Below the pieces are notes generated by a model. The model saw only the letters and a list, made by a program, of their open reading frames with translations, did not search any database and had not been told where the DNA came from. The translations under genes and the position numbers were made by a program. A stretch of 64,000 nt of DNA, taken from assembly GCA_015068665.1 (NCBI GenBank), contig SVKB01000005.1, forward strand, positions 37,457 to 101,456. The letters are read 5' to 3'. Shown in pieces: positions 24,841-33,177 of this stretch (the stretch's first letter is position 1; every line of letters begins with the position of its first letter). This stretch comes from Oscillospiraceae bacterium (GTDB taxonomy: Bacteria > Bacillota > Clostridia > UMGS1840 > HGM11507).

Positions 24841-25311
24841 TTAATTTGAATATGCATAATACCCGTTTATAGTCCTTATCAAGGAAGCCACTATATTGGA
24901 ATTGTCTGCCTTTCCTTCCGATGTATCAAACACTATTCCGTAATCCTTAGGCTCGGTGTTTATGTATACTATCTGACTCTTTTTAGGCTGATTCATATCC
25001 AGCTGTGCAATAGCAATCTCTTCAACCTTTCTTAAGTCGATTTTTGAGTTTATATCAACCTCAAGCTTCTTGTTATAGGAGCAAAGCTCATTATATTCAG
25101 TTTTCATATCGTTAAGAGCAATCTTTTGTTCATTGATTTCAACTGTTTTAAATAGCAGTGATGCAACTATTGCCACAATATATACTGCGCAGATAAAGGC
25201 AAACATTCCGGATTTTTTCTTTTTCACGCTGCCTTTTTTAATCTCGTTAACGAGATTTTCAACCTCATCATGCTCTTCAATCTGATAAGCAAGCTTCGTC
25301 CTTTTCTTCAT
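24841..25311 (-). CDS. ftsL: FtsL-like septum-formation protein
   Basis: This 156-residue bitopic protein has a charged cytoplasmic N-terminus, one membrane segment (about 37-55) and a leucine-zipper-like coiled coil (about 58-100), as FtsL does. FtsL joins DivIC and DivIB in the divisome. Sequence is poorly conserved in the family; the call rests on topology, size and position between rsmH and the PBP gene. Its start lies 35 bases inside the end of rsmH, so translation is probably coupled. Confidence 0.8.
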   Translation of the reverse strand: MKKRTKLAYQIEEHDEVENLVNEIKKGSVKKKKSGMFAFICAVYIVAIVASLLFKTVEINEQKIALNDMKTEYNELCSYNKKLEVDINSKIDLRKVEEIAIAQLDMNQPKKSQIVYINTEPKDYGIVFDTSEGKADNSNIVASLIRTINGYYAYSN

Positions 25312-26251
25312 TTTCTTCCACCTTTTCTATAACTCGTAATTTTGCGCTTGATGCTCTTAGATTTTCATCAAGCTCCTTTTCATCAGCTATTATGGGTTTT
25401 TTGTTTATCAGCTTACCCTTAGGGGTATTGCCGCATACACATACAGGAAAATCCTTGGGGCAGATGCACCCTTTTGTATAATCATTGAAAACATTTTTAA
25501 CAATCCTGTCCTCAAGGGAATGGAAGGTTATTACCGCAAGTCTTCCTCCTACCTTTAAAGAGGTGAAGAAATCCTTAACCGCACCTGTAAGAAGCGTAAG
25601 TTCCTGATTTACCTCAATGCGGATTGCCTGAAAGGTACGCTTTGCCTTATGAGGACCCTTAAGGGCAATTTTCTGCGGCATTGAGCTGTTTATTATTTCC
25701 ACCAGCTCAAAGGTTGTTTCAATGGGCTTTATTTCTCTTCTTTTAACAATATTTGAGGCAATGCTTTTTGCAAATCTTTCCTCACCGTAATCCCTTATAA
25801 TACGGAACAGCTCTGAAAATTCATAGCCGTTTACTACATCACGGGCAGTTATTCCCATTTCCTGATCCATCCTCATATCAAGGGGGGAATCAAAACGGTA
25901 GGAAAAGCCTCTTTTTTCATTATCAAGCTGATAGGATGACACACCTAAATCGGCAAGAATTCCGTCAACCTTATCTATATTAAGCTCTTTTAATACATTC
26001 TTTATCTCACTGTAGTTGGAATGAACGGTTATAACCTTACATTTAAGATCGGAAAGTCTTTCGCCTGCCGCCTTAAGAGCTTCCTTATCCCTGTCAATTC
26101 CAATCAGAATACCTTTTTCGGAAAGTCTTTCACCGATTAAGTGACTGTGACCTCCTCCGCCAAGGGTAGCATCCACATATATTCCGTCAGGCTTTATATC
26201 AAGTCCTTCAATACACTGAAGGGGCATTATTGGCTTATGTTCAAAAATCAT
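25277..26251 (-). CDS. rsmH: 16S rRNA (cytosine-1402-N4)-methyltransferase RsmH
   Basis: This 324-residue enzyme begins HKPIMPLQCIEGL and has the SAM-binding VDATLGGGGHSHLI (about 26-39), DGILADLGVSSYQLD, and FHSLEDRIVKNVF in the C-terminal half, all RsmH/MraW hallmarks. It methylates C1402 of 16S rRNA. It overlaps mraZ by four bases and ftsL by 35. As in nearly all bacteria it is the second gene of the dcw cluster. Confidence 0.96.
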   Translation of the reverse strand: MIFEHKPIMPLQCIEGLDIKPDGIYVDATLGGGGHSHLIGERLSEKGILIGIDRDKEALKAAGERLSDLKCKVITVHSNYSEIKNVLKELNIDKVDGILADLGVSSYQLDNEKRGFSYRFDSPLDMRMDQEMGITARDVVNGYEFSELFRIIRDYGEERFAKSIASNIVKRREIKPIETTFELVEIINSSMPQKIALKGPHKAKRTFQAIRIEVNQELTLLTGAVKDFFTSLKVGGRLAVITFHSLEDRIVKNVFNDYTKGCICPKDFPVCVCGNTPKGKLINKKPIIADEKELDENLRASSAKLRVIEKVEENEEKDEACLSD

Positions 26252-26673
26252 ATTCCGAGTATCTCCATCTGAGCTGCTACGATATCAGCATCATCAGCTC
26301 CGCCTTCAATATCCTTATCATAGGTTTCCGCCGCCCATATTTCCAGACGGTTGCCCACACCGGATATAACTATTTCCTTATCAAGCTTTGCATATTTTTT
26401 CAAAAAATCGGATACAAGCACTCTGCCCTGCTTATCACAGGAGGCTTCGTCGGTATTACTGAAAAAGAATCTCTGAATCTTTGCACCGGTAGATAAAGGT
26501 AAAGCGCGAATCTTATCTTCGAACTTTTTCCACTCTGTTTCCGGATACACCAAAAGGCAGGGATCAAGCCCTCTTGTGATAAAAAATTTATCACCAAGCT
26601 CATCTCTGTACTTAGCCGGAAGTATGATTCGCCCCTTAGGGTCGATTACATGGCGGTTATGTCCGAAAAACAA
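26248..26673 (-). CDS. mraZ: MraZ, transcriptional regulator of the dcw cluster (TTG start)
   Basis: MraZ is an AbrB-like ring-forming DNA-binding protein that controls the division cluster it heads. The 141-residue protein has two tandem copies of the motif: DPKGRIILPAKYRDEL (about 11-26) and DKQGRVLVSDFLKKYA (about 80-95). The start was set at a TTG (26673-26671) because GGGGAGGTG ends about five bases before it and the protein then begins FFGHNRHVIDPKG, as in its relatives; a longer frame starts at a GTG within the AAAGTGGT boxes. Four such boxes upstream make self-regulation likely. Confidence 0.93.
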   Translation of the reverse strand: MFFGHNRHVIDPKGRIILPAKYRDELGDKFFITRGLDPCLLVYPETEWKKFEDKIRALPLSTGAKIQRFFFSNTDEASCDKQGRVLVSDFLKKYAKLDKEIVISGVGNRLEIWAAETYDKDIEGGADDADIVAAQMEILGI

Positions 26674-26692
26674 GGCTTCACCTCCCCGAAAA

Positions 26693-26769
26693 ACCACTTT
26701 CTACCACTTTAATGCATTCACAAACCACTTTTATAAAAAAATAATACCACTTTCTAAAAAAAAATGCAA
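26693..26769 (-). promoter_or_regulatory. dcw promoter with four AAAGTGGT (MraZ-type) boxes
   Basis: Minus strand: TTGCAT (26769-26764), 17-base spacer, TATTAT (26746-26741). Four copies of AAAGTGGT lie at 26753-26746, 26731-26724, 26710-26703 and 26700-26693, so their starts are 22, 21 and 10 bases apart, on one helix face. The first box covers the spacer up to the -10. MraZ of Mollicutes is known to bind repeated AAAGTG(T/G); the match makes these MraZ operators. Confidence 0.8.
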
Positions 26770-26937
26770 TAGTTTTTTTACAAAAATATTAAATTTTTTT
26801 GTCATTTTCATAAAAAGACCTTTTTTATATTAATTAAAAGTAAACTTTTCAATATACACTTGATTTTTCCGATAAAAATTGATATCATATTCTATGATGA
26901 TAATTAACATAAAACATTAATTCAGGTGGGAGAAGAG

Positions 26938-27804
26938 ATGGAAAAAATAAGGATTATTACAGACACTGCCTCGGATATTGATATCGCCGAAGCCAATAAT
27001 TATGACATAAGCCTTTTACCCTTATCTATTACCTTTAATGGAAAAACATACAAAGAGCAATATGATCTTACCAAGGAGGAATACTGGGAGGTATTAAATA
27101 CCTGCGATGAAATTCCAATGACCGCACAGATTCCGCCACAGGGATTTTTAGATGAATATGAAAGATGCTTTAAGGAGGGGTACAACAAAATCATTGTTGT
27201 TACCATAAACGGTACCGCCAGCGGTACCTTTAACAGCGCAAATCTTGCGGCAGATATGTTTTTTGAGAAATATCCCGACTCCGTAGAGTTTAAGTTTATA
27301 GATTCAAAGCTTTATACCGCTCTTTACGGTAAGCCCATTCTTGACGGAGCAAGGCTTATAAAGGAAGGTAAAAGTTTTTCCGAGGTTTTTGAATTTTTAG
27401 ACTCGAAAATTTCAAAAATGAAGGCTTATGCTTATATGACTACCTTGAAGTTTGCCAAAAAAAGCGGAAGAATTTCGATTTTATCGGCAATTGTGGGTGA
27501 TGCATTAGGGTTAAAGCCCATCATGCAGATTTATGACCGTAAGGTTGAGGTTATTTCTAAAACCAGAGGAGAAAAGGCGGCAATCGCAAAAACCGTCGAG
27601 CTTGTTAAGGGAGATATAGTAAATCCCGAAGCTCAGGATATTATCCTTGTTCACGGATGCAACAGTGAAGAAGTGCTTAAAAAGATTGAGGATGAGCTTA
27701 ATGACAAGGTTAAGCCGAAGGGTATCATAAGATGGAAATTAGGCGGATGTATCACAACCAATACCGGCCCTGAAACTATCGGAATATTGTTTGAAGGAAA
27801 TTAA
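26938..27804 (+). CDS. DegV-family fatty-acid-binding protein
   Basis: This 288-residue protein has the DegV layout: RIITDTASDI at the N-terminus, a middle TINGTASGTFNSANLAA and the C-terminal HGCNSEE and NTGPETIGILF. DegV/FakB proteins bind one fatty acid and present it to the kinase FakA for phosphorylation and use in phospholipids. No fakA is nearby; organisms often have several degV copies scattered. The ATG at 26938 follows AGGTGGGAG by five bases; a GTG four codons earlier lies in that site. Single-gene unit ended by a strong terminator. Confidence 0.88.
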   Translation: MEKIRIITDTASDIDIAEANNYDISLLPLSITFNGKTYKEQYDLTKEEYWEVLNTCDEIPMTAQIPPQGFLDEYERCFKEGYNKIIVVTINGTASGTFNSANLAADMFFEKYPDSVEFKFIDSKLYTALYGKPILDGARLIKEGKSFSEVFEFLDSKISKMKAYAYMTTLKFAKKSGRISILSAIVGDALGLKPIMQIYDRKVEVISKTRGEKAAIAKTVELVKGDIVNPEAQDIILVHGCNSEEVLKKIEDELNDKVKPKGIIRWKLGGCITTNTGPETIGILFEGN

Positions 27805-27835
27805 AAGAACGGAGACTTTCAGTCTCCGTTCTTTT
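27803..27835 (+). terminator. degV terminator
   Basis: AAAAGAACGGAGACT (27803-27817), loop TTC, AGTCTCCGTTCTTTT (27821-27835), a perfect 15-bp stem ending in a T-run. Confidence 0.85.
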
Positions 27836-27892
27836 AATTACAAATGAAGGAAGTATTTTAAAATCAGGAATGAGGAATTAGGAACGAAGGAA

Positions 27893-28132
27893 GGCAAGCA
27901 TGCCATTCGGCGCTTGCCAAAGAAAATTACAAATTAAACTGTGCAAAGCACAATATCACTTGCATAGCAAATAAAACTGCGAAGCAATATAACTCGCCAT
28001 AAAGCGAATAACACTGCAAAGCTTGGCTTTGCTTCGGCATCCGTCCTTTTCTCGTTGCCGTAAGGCAACATATCGAGTTTAGAAGGAACATATCGAGTGC
28101 GAAGCACATATCGAGTTTTGCTTTTTAAAAAC
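27893..28132. repeat. Mosaic hairpin array D (ATATCAC-like then ATATCGA linkers)
   Basis: The 368-base gap 27805-28172 holds, after the degV terminator: a hairpin GGCAAGC/GCTTGCC with tip ATGCCATTCGGC (27893-27918); hairpins at 27940-27952, 27960-27970, 27978-27986, 27994-28007 and 28016-28032 joined mostly by 7-nt linkers ATATCAC, ATAAAAC, ATATAAC, ATAACAC; half of a GGACGG-type hairpin (GGCATCCGTCC, 28037-28047); then GTTGCC-GTAA-GGCAAC (28054-28069), a decayed hairpin (28077-28089) and GTGC-GAA-GCAC (28097-28107), joined by ATATCGA. Overlapping small open frames here are not believed to be genes. Confidence 0.82.
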
Positions 28133-28168
28133 AAAAAGCCAACAGCAAATTAATTACTGTTGGCTTTT
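28133..28168 (-). terminator. Terminator of the metA-tkt-hydG operon
   Basis: AAAAAGCCAACAG (28133-28145) pairs with CTGTTGGCTTTT (28157-28168), loop 11 bases; followed on the minus strand by TTTTTG. Confidence 0.75.
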
Positions 28169-28172
28169 ATTA

Positions 28173-29594
28173 TTAAAATCTGAAATCCCTTTCACCCATT
28201 GCGATTTTTTCAACATTTTCCTTTGCAATTTTTCTTGCTTTTTCGTTGGGGATTTTTTCAAGTTCTCTTAAGATCATTTCGTTACCAACCTTAATGGTAT
28301 CACTTGATGCATAGTCACAAAGGTATTCCTTTAAGGTCATAAGAGCGTTAGGGTGGCAGCAATTCTGAATCTGACCTGTTTTTGCAAGGCTCATAAATCT
28401 GTCTCCCGTTCTCCCCTCACGGTAGCAGGCGGTACAGAAGCTTGGGATATATCCCGATTTTATCAGCCAGTTAACCACCTCATCCAGGGTACGGTTATCA
28501 CTTATATCAAACTGAGAGGAATCCTCCTCCTCGTGAACATTTTCATCGGCATAACCGCCAACGCTTGTTTTGGATGCACCGCTTATCTGGGAAACGCCAA
28601 GCTTTAATACCTTTTCCCTTACCTCCTTGCTTTCTCTTGTGGAAATAATCATACCGGTATAGGGAACACAAACACGGATTAAAGCACATATTTTTGCGAA
28701 GGTTTCATCATCAATACCGTTATCAAACTGAGTGGTATCAACACCTGCTGCTTTTTTGATTCTCGGAACGCTGATTGTATGAGGGCCTACTCCGAAGGTT
28801 GCCTCTAAATGCTCGGCGTGCATAAGAAGCCCGGCAAGCTCATAGCGGTAAAGCTCAAGTCCGAATAAAACTCCCAGTCCCACATCGTCAATTCCGCCCT
28901 CCATAGCTCTGTCCATAGCCTCGGTATGGTAAGCATAGTTATGCTTTGGGCCTGTAGGATGAAGTCTTTCATAGCTTTCCTTATGATAGGTTTCCTGGAA
29001 AAGGATATAGGTGCCTATACCTGCATCCTTTAATTTTTTATAGTTTTCAACGGTGGTTGCGGCGATATTTACATTTACCCTTCTTATTGCACCGTTTTTA
29101 TGCTTTATTTTATAAATAGTGTCAATAGATTCGAGAATATACTCAATAGGATTGTTAACCGGGTCTTCCCCTGCCTCAAGAGCAAGTCTTTTATGCCCCA
29201 TATCCTGAAGGGCAATAACCTCTTTTTCGATTTCCGCCTGTGTCAGCTTTCTTCGTGCAATACATTTATTCCCCTGATGGTAAGGGCAGTAAACACATCC
29301 GTTCACACAGTAATTGGAAAGATATAGGGGGGCAAACATAACAATTCTATTGCCGTAAATCTCTTCCTTGATTTCACTGGCGAGCTTGTAAAGACGGTCG
29401 GTAACCTCTTTATCCTCACAGGCTAAAAGCACACTTGCCTCCCTGTGGTCAAGACCTTTTTTAAGCTCTGCCTTTTTTAAAATTTCGTCTATCAGCGCCG
29501 AATCGTTTTTATGCTCATCCGCATATTTCAAGGTAGCTAAAATCTCTTCGTGGTTGATAAACTCCTCTGCTTTTTTTGATTTTACATTATACAT
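28173..29594 (-). CDS. hydG: HydG, [FeFe]-hydrogenase maturase (tyrosine lyase)
   Basis: This 473-residue radical-SAM enzyme has the cluster motif C96-x3-C100-x2-C103 in NYCVNGCVYCPYH and the second, C-terminal cluster region CTACYREGRTGDRFM followed by CCHPNA, which together define HydG. It splits tyrosine to supply the CO and cyanide ligands of the hydrogenase H-cluster. The organism must therefore make an [FeFe]-hydrogenase, but hydE, hydF and the hydrogenase itself are not in this window. It is the last gene of the operon and follows the GNAT-TM1266 regulator by 44 bases. Confidence 0.95.
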   Translation of the reverse strand: MYNVKSKKAEEFINHEEILATLKYADEHKNDSALIDEILKKAELKKGLDHREASVLLACEDKEVTDRLYKLASEIKEEIYGNRIVMFAPLYLSNYCVNGCVYCPYHQGNKCIARRKLTQAEIEKEVIALQDMGHKRLALEAGEDPVNNPIEYILESIDTIYKIKHKNGAIRRVNVNIAATTVENYKKLKDAGIGTYILFQETYHKESYERLHPTGPKHNYAYHTEAMDRAMEGGIDDVGLGVLFGLELYRYELAGLLMHAEHLEATFGVGPHTISVPRIKKAAGVDTTQFDNGIDDETFAKICALIRVCVPYTGMIISTRESKEVREKVLKLGVSQISGASKTSVGGYADENVHEEEDSSQFDISDNRTLDEVVNWLIKSGYIPSFCTACYREGRTGDRFMSLAKTGQIQNCCHPNALMTLKEYLCDYASSDTIKVGNEMILRELEKIPNEKARKIAKENVEKIAMGERDFRF

Positions 29595-29638
29595 AATTTG
29601 CTCCTTTCCCGGTCAGACAAATCTTCCCGGTCAAAAAC

Positions 29639-30379
29639 TTATTTATTTGAATATACTGTTTTTGAATTAACGCCCTTTAAGGAGCCAAGCTTTCCCGAAA
29701 GGGTATTTATAATATCATTGGGGGCATCAAGAGCAACACTTATAACCGATACACCCTTTTTATGATAGGGTACTCCCATTCTTCCGATTATATAATCACC
29801 GTACAGGGATAAAAGCTCGTTAAGTCTTCCAACCGACTGTTTATCCTCAACAATTATACTTATAATGGCAATTCTTGAATTATCCATCCTGTATTCCATT
29901 ACATAATCATCCATAAAAAATCCATTACCGATATCGGTTTTTACATCCTTTACGATTTTAAAACCGAAGTGCTTATAAACTTCAATGGAATTAAGGTTAT
30001 TCTTATTAACGGTAAGATATATTCCCGAAAGTCCGCTGTTTTCGGCATATTCCTTCAAAAAGTCAAAAATTATACGGGAAACGCCTTTACCCCGATGTTC
30101 TCTGCCTATATACAGCTTACTTAAAAAGAGAAGCTTATCTTCTTCTTTAATTGAAATATAGCCGAGAGTACCGGAGGGTTCGGTTACAATATAATATTCA
30201 TAGCCCTCATTTTCCACCTGATTTTTTATATAGGAGGCGGACTGAAAGGATGATGTCATATAATCAATCTGTTCCTTAGTTAAAATTTCCCGATAACATT
30301 CATTCCATATTTCAACTGCTTTTTGTGATATTTCATAAAAAGCAGCATCGGTTAAAGCCTTTCTTAATGCAACTGCCAT
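29639..30379 (-). CDS. GNAT acetyltransferase fused to a TM1266-type hydrogenase-system regulator
   Basis: This 246-residue protein joins two domains. Residues about 1-165 are a GNAT acyltransferase fold with the acetyl-CoA loop REHRGKGVSRII (about 94-105) and NLNSIEVYKHFGF. Residues about 166-246, from DNSRIAIISIIVEDKQSV to the end, match the small ACT-like 'iron-only hydrogenase system regulator' (TM1266) family usually found as a separate protein of about 80 residues beside the hyd maturation genes. The location directly before hydG supports the second domain. The acetylated substrate is unknown. The fusion is seen in one continuous frame with no internal stop. Confidence 0.82.
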   Translation of the reverse strand: MAVALRKALTDAAFYEISQKAVEIWNECYREILTKEQIDYMTSSFQSASYIKNQVENEGYEYYIVTEPSGTLGYISIKEEDKLLFLSKLYIGREHRGKGVSRIIFDFLKEYAENSGLSGIYLTVNKNNLNSIEVYKHFGFKIVKDVKTDIGNGFFMDDYVMEYRMDNSRIAIISIIVEDKQSVGRLNELLSLYGDYIIGRMGVPYHKKGVSVISVALDAPNDIINTLSGKLGSLKGVNSKTVYSNK

Positions 30380-31318
30380 TTATAGTCCCTTCTTTACCTT
30401 TTCAATGATTGCATCCTTTGTAAGACCGAATTCCTTTAAAAGCTCCAAAGCAGGGCCCGACTTACCGAATACATCATTAACCCCAACTCTTAAAACCTTA
30501 GTCGGACATTCCTCACATACTACCGAAGATACAGCCTCACCAAGACCACCGATTATATTATGCTCCTCGCAGGTTACGATAAGCTTTGTTTCCTTAGCCG
30601 CCTTTATAATAATATCTCTGTCTATAGGCTTTAATGTATGAATGTTTATTACTCTTGCAGAAATACCTTCCGCTTCAAGCTCCTTTGCAGCCTCAATTGC
30701 CTCACCAACCATAAGACCTGTAGCAATAAGAGTAACATCGTTACCTTCTTTTAAGGTAATACCCTTGCCGATTTCAAATTTATAGTCAGGATTGTCATTG
30801 ATAACGGGTACTGCAAGTCTTCCGAATCTTAAATAGCAGGGGCCGTTATAGTTATATGCAGCAATAACTGCAGCTCTTGCCTCCACGGCATCGGAGGGAG
30901 ATAAAACTACCATCCCGGGAATACTTCTCATCAAAGCAAAATCTTCATTACACTGATGGCTGGCACCGTCCTCACCAACCGAGATACCGCCGTGGGTTGC
31001 GGCGATTTTAACATTTAACTTTGTATAGCCCACAGAATTTCTTATCTGTTCAAAGGTTCTGCCTGCGGCAAACATTGCAAAGCTTGATGCAAATACAACC
31101 TTACCCGTTGAGGCAAGACCTGCCGCTACACCTATCATATTTCCCTCTGCTATACCGCAGTCGATAAATCTTTCGGGAAATTCCTTTTTGAATTTAATTG
31201 TCTTGGTTGCCTCTGCAAGATCGGCGTCAAGAACTATAAGATTATCGTGCTTTGCACCTAATTCCTTTAAAGTATCACCATACGCATCACGGGTTGCTAT
31301 CTTTTTAATTTCGCTCAT
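30380..31318 (-). CDS. Transketolase, C-terminal subunit
   Basis: This 312-residue protein covers the pyrimidine-binding and C-terminal domains of transketolase: ATRDAYGDTLKELGAKHDN at the start, DCGIAEGNMIGVAAGLASTG (about 52-71), and the C-terminal regulatory domain from about 190. With the N-terminal half encoded upstream it forms the thiamine-diphosphate enzyme of the non-oxidative pentose phosphate path. Split transketolases are common in Clostridia and archaea. The ORF overlaps the N-terminal subunit by one base. Confidence 0.92.
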   Translation of the reverse strand: MSEIKKIATRDAYGDTLKELGAKHDNLIVLDADLAEATKTIKFKKEFPERFIDCGIAEGNMIGVAAGLASTGKVVFASSFAMFAAGRTFEQIRNSVGYTKLNVKIAATHGGISVGEDGASHQCNEDFALMRSIPGMVVLSPSDAVEARAAVIAAYNYNGPCYLRFGRLAVPVINDNPDYKFEIGKGITLKEGNDVTLIATGLMVGEAIEAAKELEAEGISARVINIHTLKPIDRDIIIKAAKETKLIVTCEEHNIIGGLGEAVSSVVCEECPTKVLRVGVNDVFGKSGPALELLKEFGLTKDAIIEKVKKGL

Positions 31319-32139
31319 TAAAATTCCACTCCTTCCAGGTCTGCCATTGCAATTTTATATTCTTCCTCGTTAGGTGCCTTACCGTGCCATTCACACTTAT
31401 CCTCCATAAAGGAAACATCCTTACCCTTTATAGTTTTTGCAATAATTGCGGTAGGCTTACCCTCACACTGAGTGAATTTATTCAAAGCATATTCTATTTC
31501 ATAAAAATCGTGACCGTTAATTTCAACGGTGTTAAAGCCAAAGGCTTCAAATTTTTCCTTTATAGGATAAGGGGAATTAACTTCACAAAGACGTCCGTCA
31601 ATCTGAAGGTCATTGTTATCTACGATTACACAAAGATTGTCAAGCTTCTTGGCATTTGCAAAAAGCAAAGCCTCCCATACCTGACCTTCGGAAATTTCAC
31701 CGTCTCCCAAAATGGTATAAACATTATAGCTTTCACCCGAAAGCTTTGCCGAAAGCGCCATACCTGTTGCGGCGGACACGCCCTGACCTAAAGATCCGGT
31801 TGACATATCAACGCCCGGAACCTTATTCATATCGGGATGCCCCTGAAGATAGGAGTTTGTTTTTCTTAAGGTTTTAAGATCCTCCTTCGGAATAAAGCCT
31901 TTTTCCGCAAGAACTGCATAAAGTGCAGGTGCACAATGCCCCTTTGACATAACGAAACGGTCTCTTTTATCCCATTTCGGCTCATCAACCTTAATATTCA
32001 TTTTTTCAAAGTAAAGGTATGTAAGAATATCGGCACAGGATAAGGAACCGCCCGGATGACCGCATTTTGCGTTGAAGGTTGATTCAATTATCCCCTTTCT
32101 TACCTCGTTTGCCCTTTTCTTAAGTAATGTTAAATCCAT
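31318..32139 (-). CDS. Transketolase, N-terminal subunit
   Basis: This 273-residue protein has the thiamine-diphosphate domain: GHPGGSLSCADILTYLYF (about 27-44), KGHCAPALYAVLAEKGF and the metal-cofactor motif GDGEISEGQVWEAL (about 144-157) ending in VDNN. It pairs with the C-terminal subunit encoded by the next gene to give an active transketolase. Follows metA by 13 bases in the same operon. Confidence 0.92.
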   Translation of the reverse strand: MDLTLLKKRANEVRKGIIESTFNAKCGHPGGSLSCADILTYLYFEKMNIKVDEPKWDKRDRFVMSKGHCAPALYAVLAEKGFIPKEDLKTLRKTNSYLQGHPDMNKVPGVDMSTGSLGQGVSAATGMALSAKLSGESYNVYTILGDGEISEGQVWEALLFANAKKLDNLCVIVDNNDLQIDGRLCEVNSPYPIKEKFEAFGFNTVEINGHDFYEIEYALNKFTQCEGKPTAIIAKTIKGKDVSFMEDKCEWHGKAPNEEEYKIAMADLEGVEF

Positions 32140-32152
32140 TTTTTATATCCCC

Positions 32153-33070
32153 CTAATTAAGTTTACTTATATCATACGGCGTTGTCTGATAAACATAGTA
32201 GTTAAGCCAGTTTGAAAAGAACAGACTGGCATTTGCCCTCCATTTAAGCACAGGCCTTTTACTCGGATTGTCATCAGGAAAATAATTAACGGGTATCTTT
32301 ATGGGAAGCCCCTTATTTACATCCCTTTCATATTCAAGCTTAAGAGTTTCCGCATCATACTCAAGATGCCCTGTTATGAATATCTGACGCCCGCCCTTGT
32401 TGGAGCAAAGAAGAACACCCGCTTCGGATGACTCTGCAAGAATTTTAAGCTCCTCACACGCTTTTATATCCTCTTTTTTTACGTAGGTATGCCTTGAATG
32501 AGGTGCTAAAAAGCTTTCGTCAAAGCCTCTCATAAGCTTATTGTAGCTTCTCTTTATTTTATGCTCAAATATACCGAACATTTTCTCCTCAAGCGGATAT
32601 TTATTTATTCCGTAATGGTAGTAAAGCCCTGCCTGAGCACCCCAGCAGATATGCAGGGTTGAGTGAACATTGTTTTTCGACCATTCCATTATCTCGCAAA
32701 GCTCGTCCCAGTAGTCCACCTCACAAAATTCCATCTGTTCAACCGGTGCGCCGGTTATAATCATACCGTCAAACTTTTCATTTTTAAAATCGTCAAAGGT
32801 ACGGTAGAAATTAATAAGATGCTCCTGAGGAGTATTTTTCGATTCGTAGGACTTGGTGGTCATAAAGGAAACCTCAACCTGTAAGGGAGAGTTACCGAGA
32901 AGTCTTAAAAGCTGGGTTTCGGTAACAATCTTGGTGGGCATAAGGTTTAAAAGAAGTATTTTAAGCGGTCTTATATCCTGTTTAAGAGCACGCTTACTTG
33001 TCATCACAAATATATTTTCCCCTTCAAGCTGTTTTCTTGCGGGAAGATTATCGGGTATTTTTATAGGCAT
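32153..33070 (-). CDS. metA: Homoserine O-acetyltransferase (MetA family)
   Basis: This 305-residue MetA has the nucleophile Cys142 in [16 protein letters not shown] and the catalytic His in FITGHLEYD. Residue 111 is Glu (APVEQMEF), the residue known to give acetyl-CoA rather than succinyl-CoA specificity in this family, so acetylhomoserine is the predicted product, despite the 'succinyltransferase' name usually transferred. First step of methionine synthesis from homoserine. It is the first gene of the operon metA-tktN-tktC-GNAT/TM1266-hydG. The leader is short, and no SAM riboswitch or T-box was seen. Confidence 0.93.
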   Translation of the reverse strand: MPIKIPDNLPARKQLEGENIFVMTSKRALKQDIRPLKILLLNLMPTKIVTETQLLRLLGNSPLQVEVSFMTTKSYESKNTPQEHLINFYRTFDDFKNEKFDGMIITGAPVEQMEFCEVDYWDELCEIMEWSKNNVHSTLHICWGAQAGLYYHYGINKYPLEEKMFGIFEHKIKRSYNKLMRGFDESFLAPHSRHTYVKKEDIKACEELKILAESSEAGVLLCSNKGGRQIFITGHLEYDAETLKLEYERDVNKGLPIKIPVNYFPDDNPSKRPVLKWRANASLFFSNWLNYYVYQTTPYDISKLN

Positions 33071-33100
33071 ATTATCCCATCCTCATAATTAGTTAATTAT

Positions 33101-33129
33101 ATTATACAATAACAGGACAAATATTTCAA
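33101..33129 (-). promoter_or_regulatory. Promoter of the metA operon
   Basis: Minus strand TTGAAA (33129-33124), 17 bases, TATAAT (33106-33101), about 30 bases before the metA ATG. Confidence 0.65.
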
Positions 33130-33140
33130 CATAAAAAAAA

Positions 33141-33165
33141 GGATGTAAAAATTTTTTTTACATCC
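33141..33165 (-). terminator. Terminator of mnmG-walR-walK
   Basis: Minus strand: GGATGTAAAAAA paired with TTTTTACATCC (33165-33141), then T8. Located 13 bases after the walK stop. Confidence 0.8.
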
Positions 33166-33177
33166 TCATTAATATTT

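Noticed and set aside
26674..26697. Longer mraZ from the GTG at 26697
   Set aside because: This would put the start inside the AAAGTGGT boxes and upstream of the ribosome-binding site; the family N-terminus begins at the TTG at 26673.
27927..28134. Two overlapping 60-66-residue open frames on the minus strand
   Set aside because: They lie wholly in hairpin array D and are translated repeats.
33071..33140. SAM riboswitch or T-box upstream of metA
   Set aside because: The predicted promoter leaves a leader of only about 25-30 bases, too short for either.
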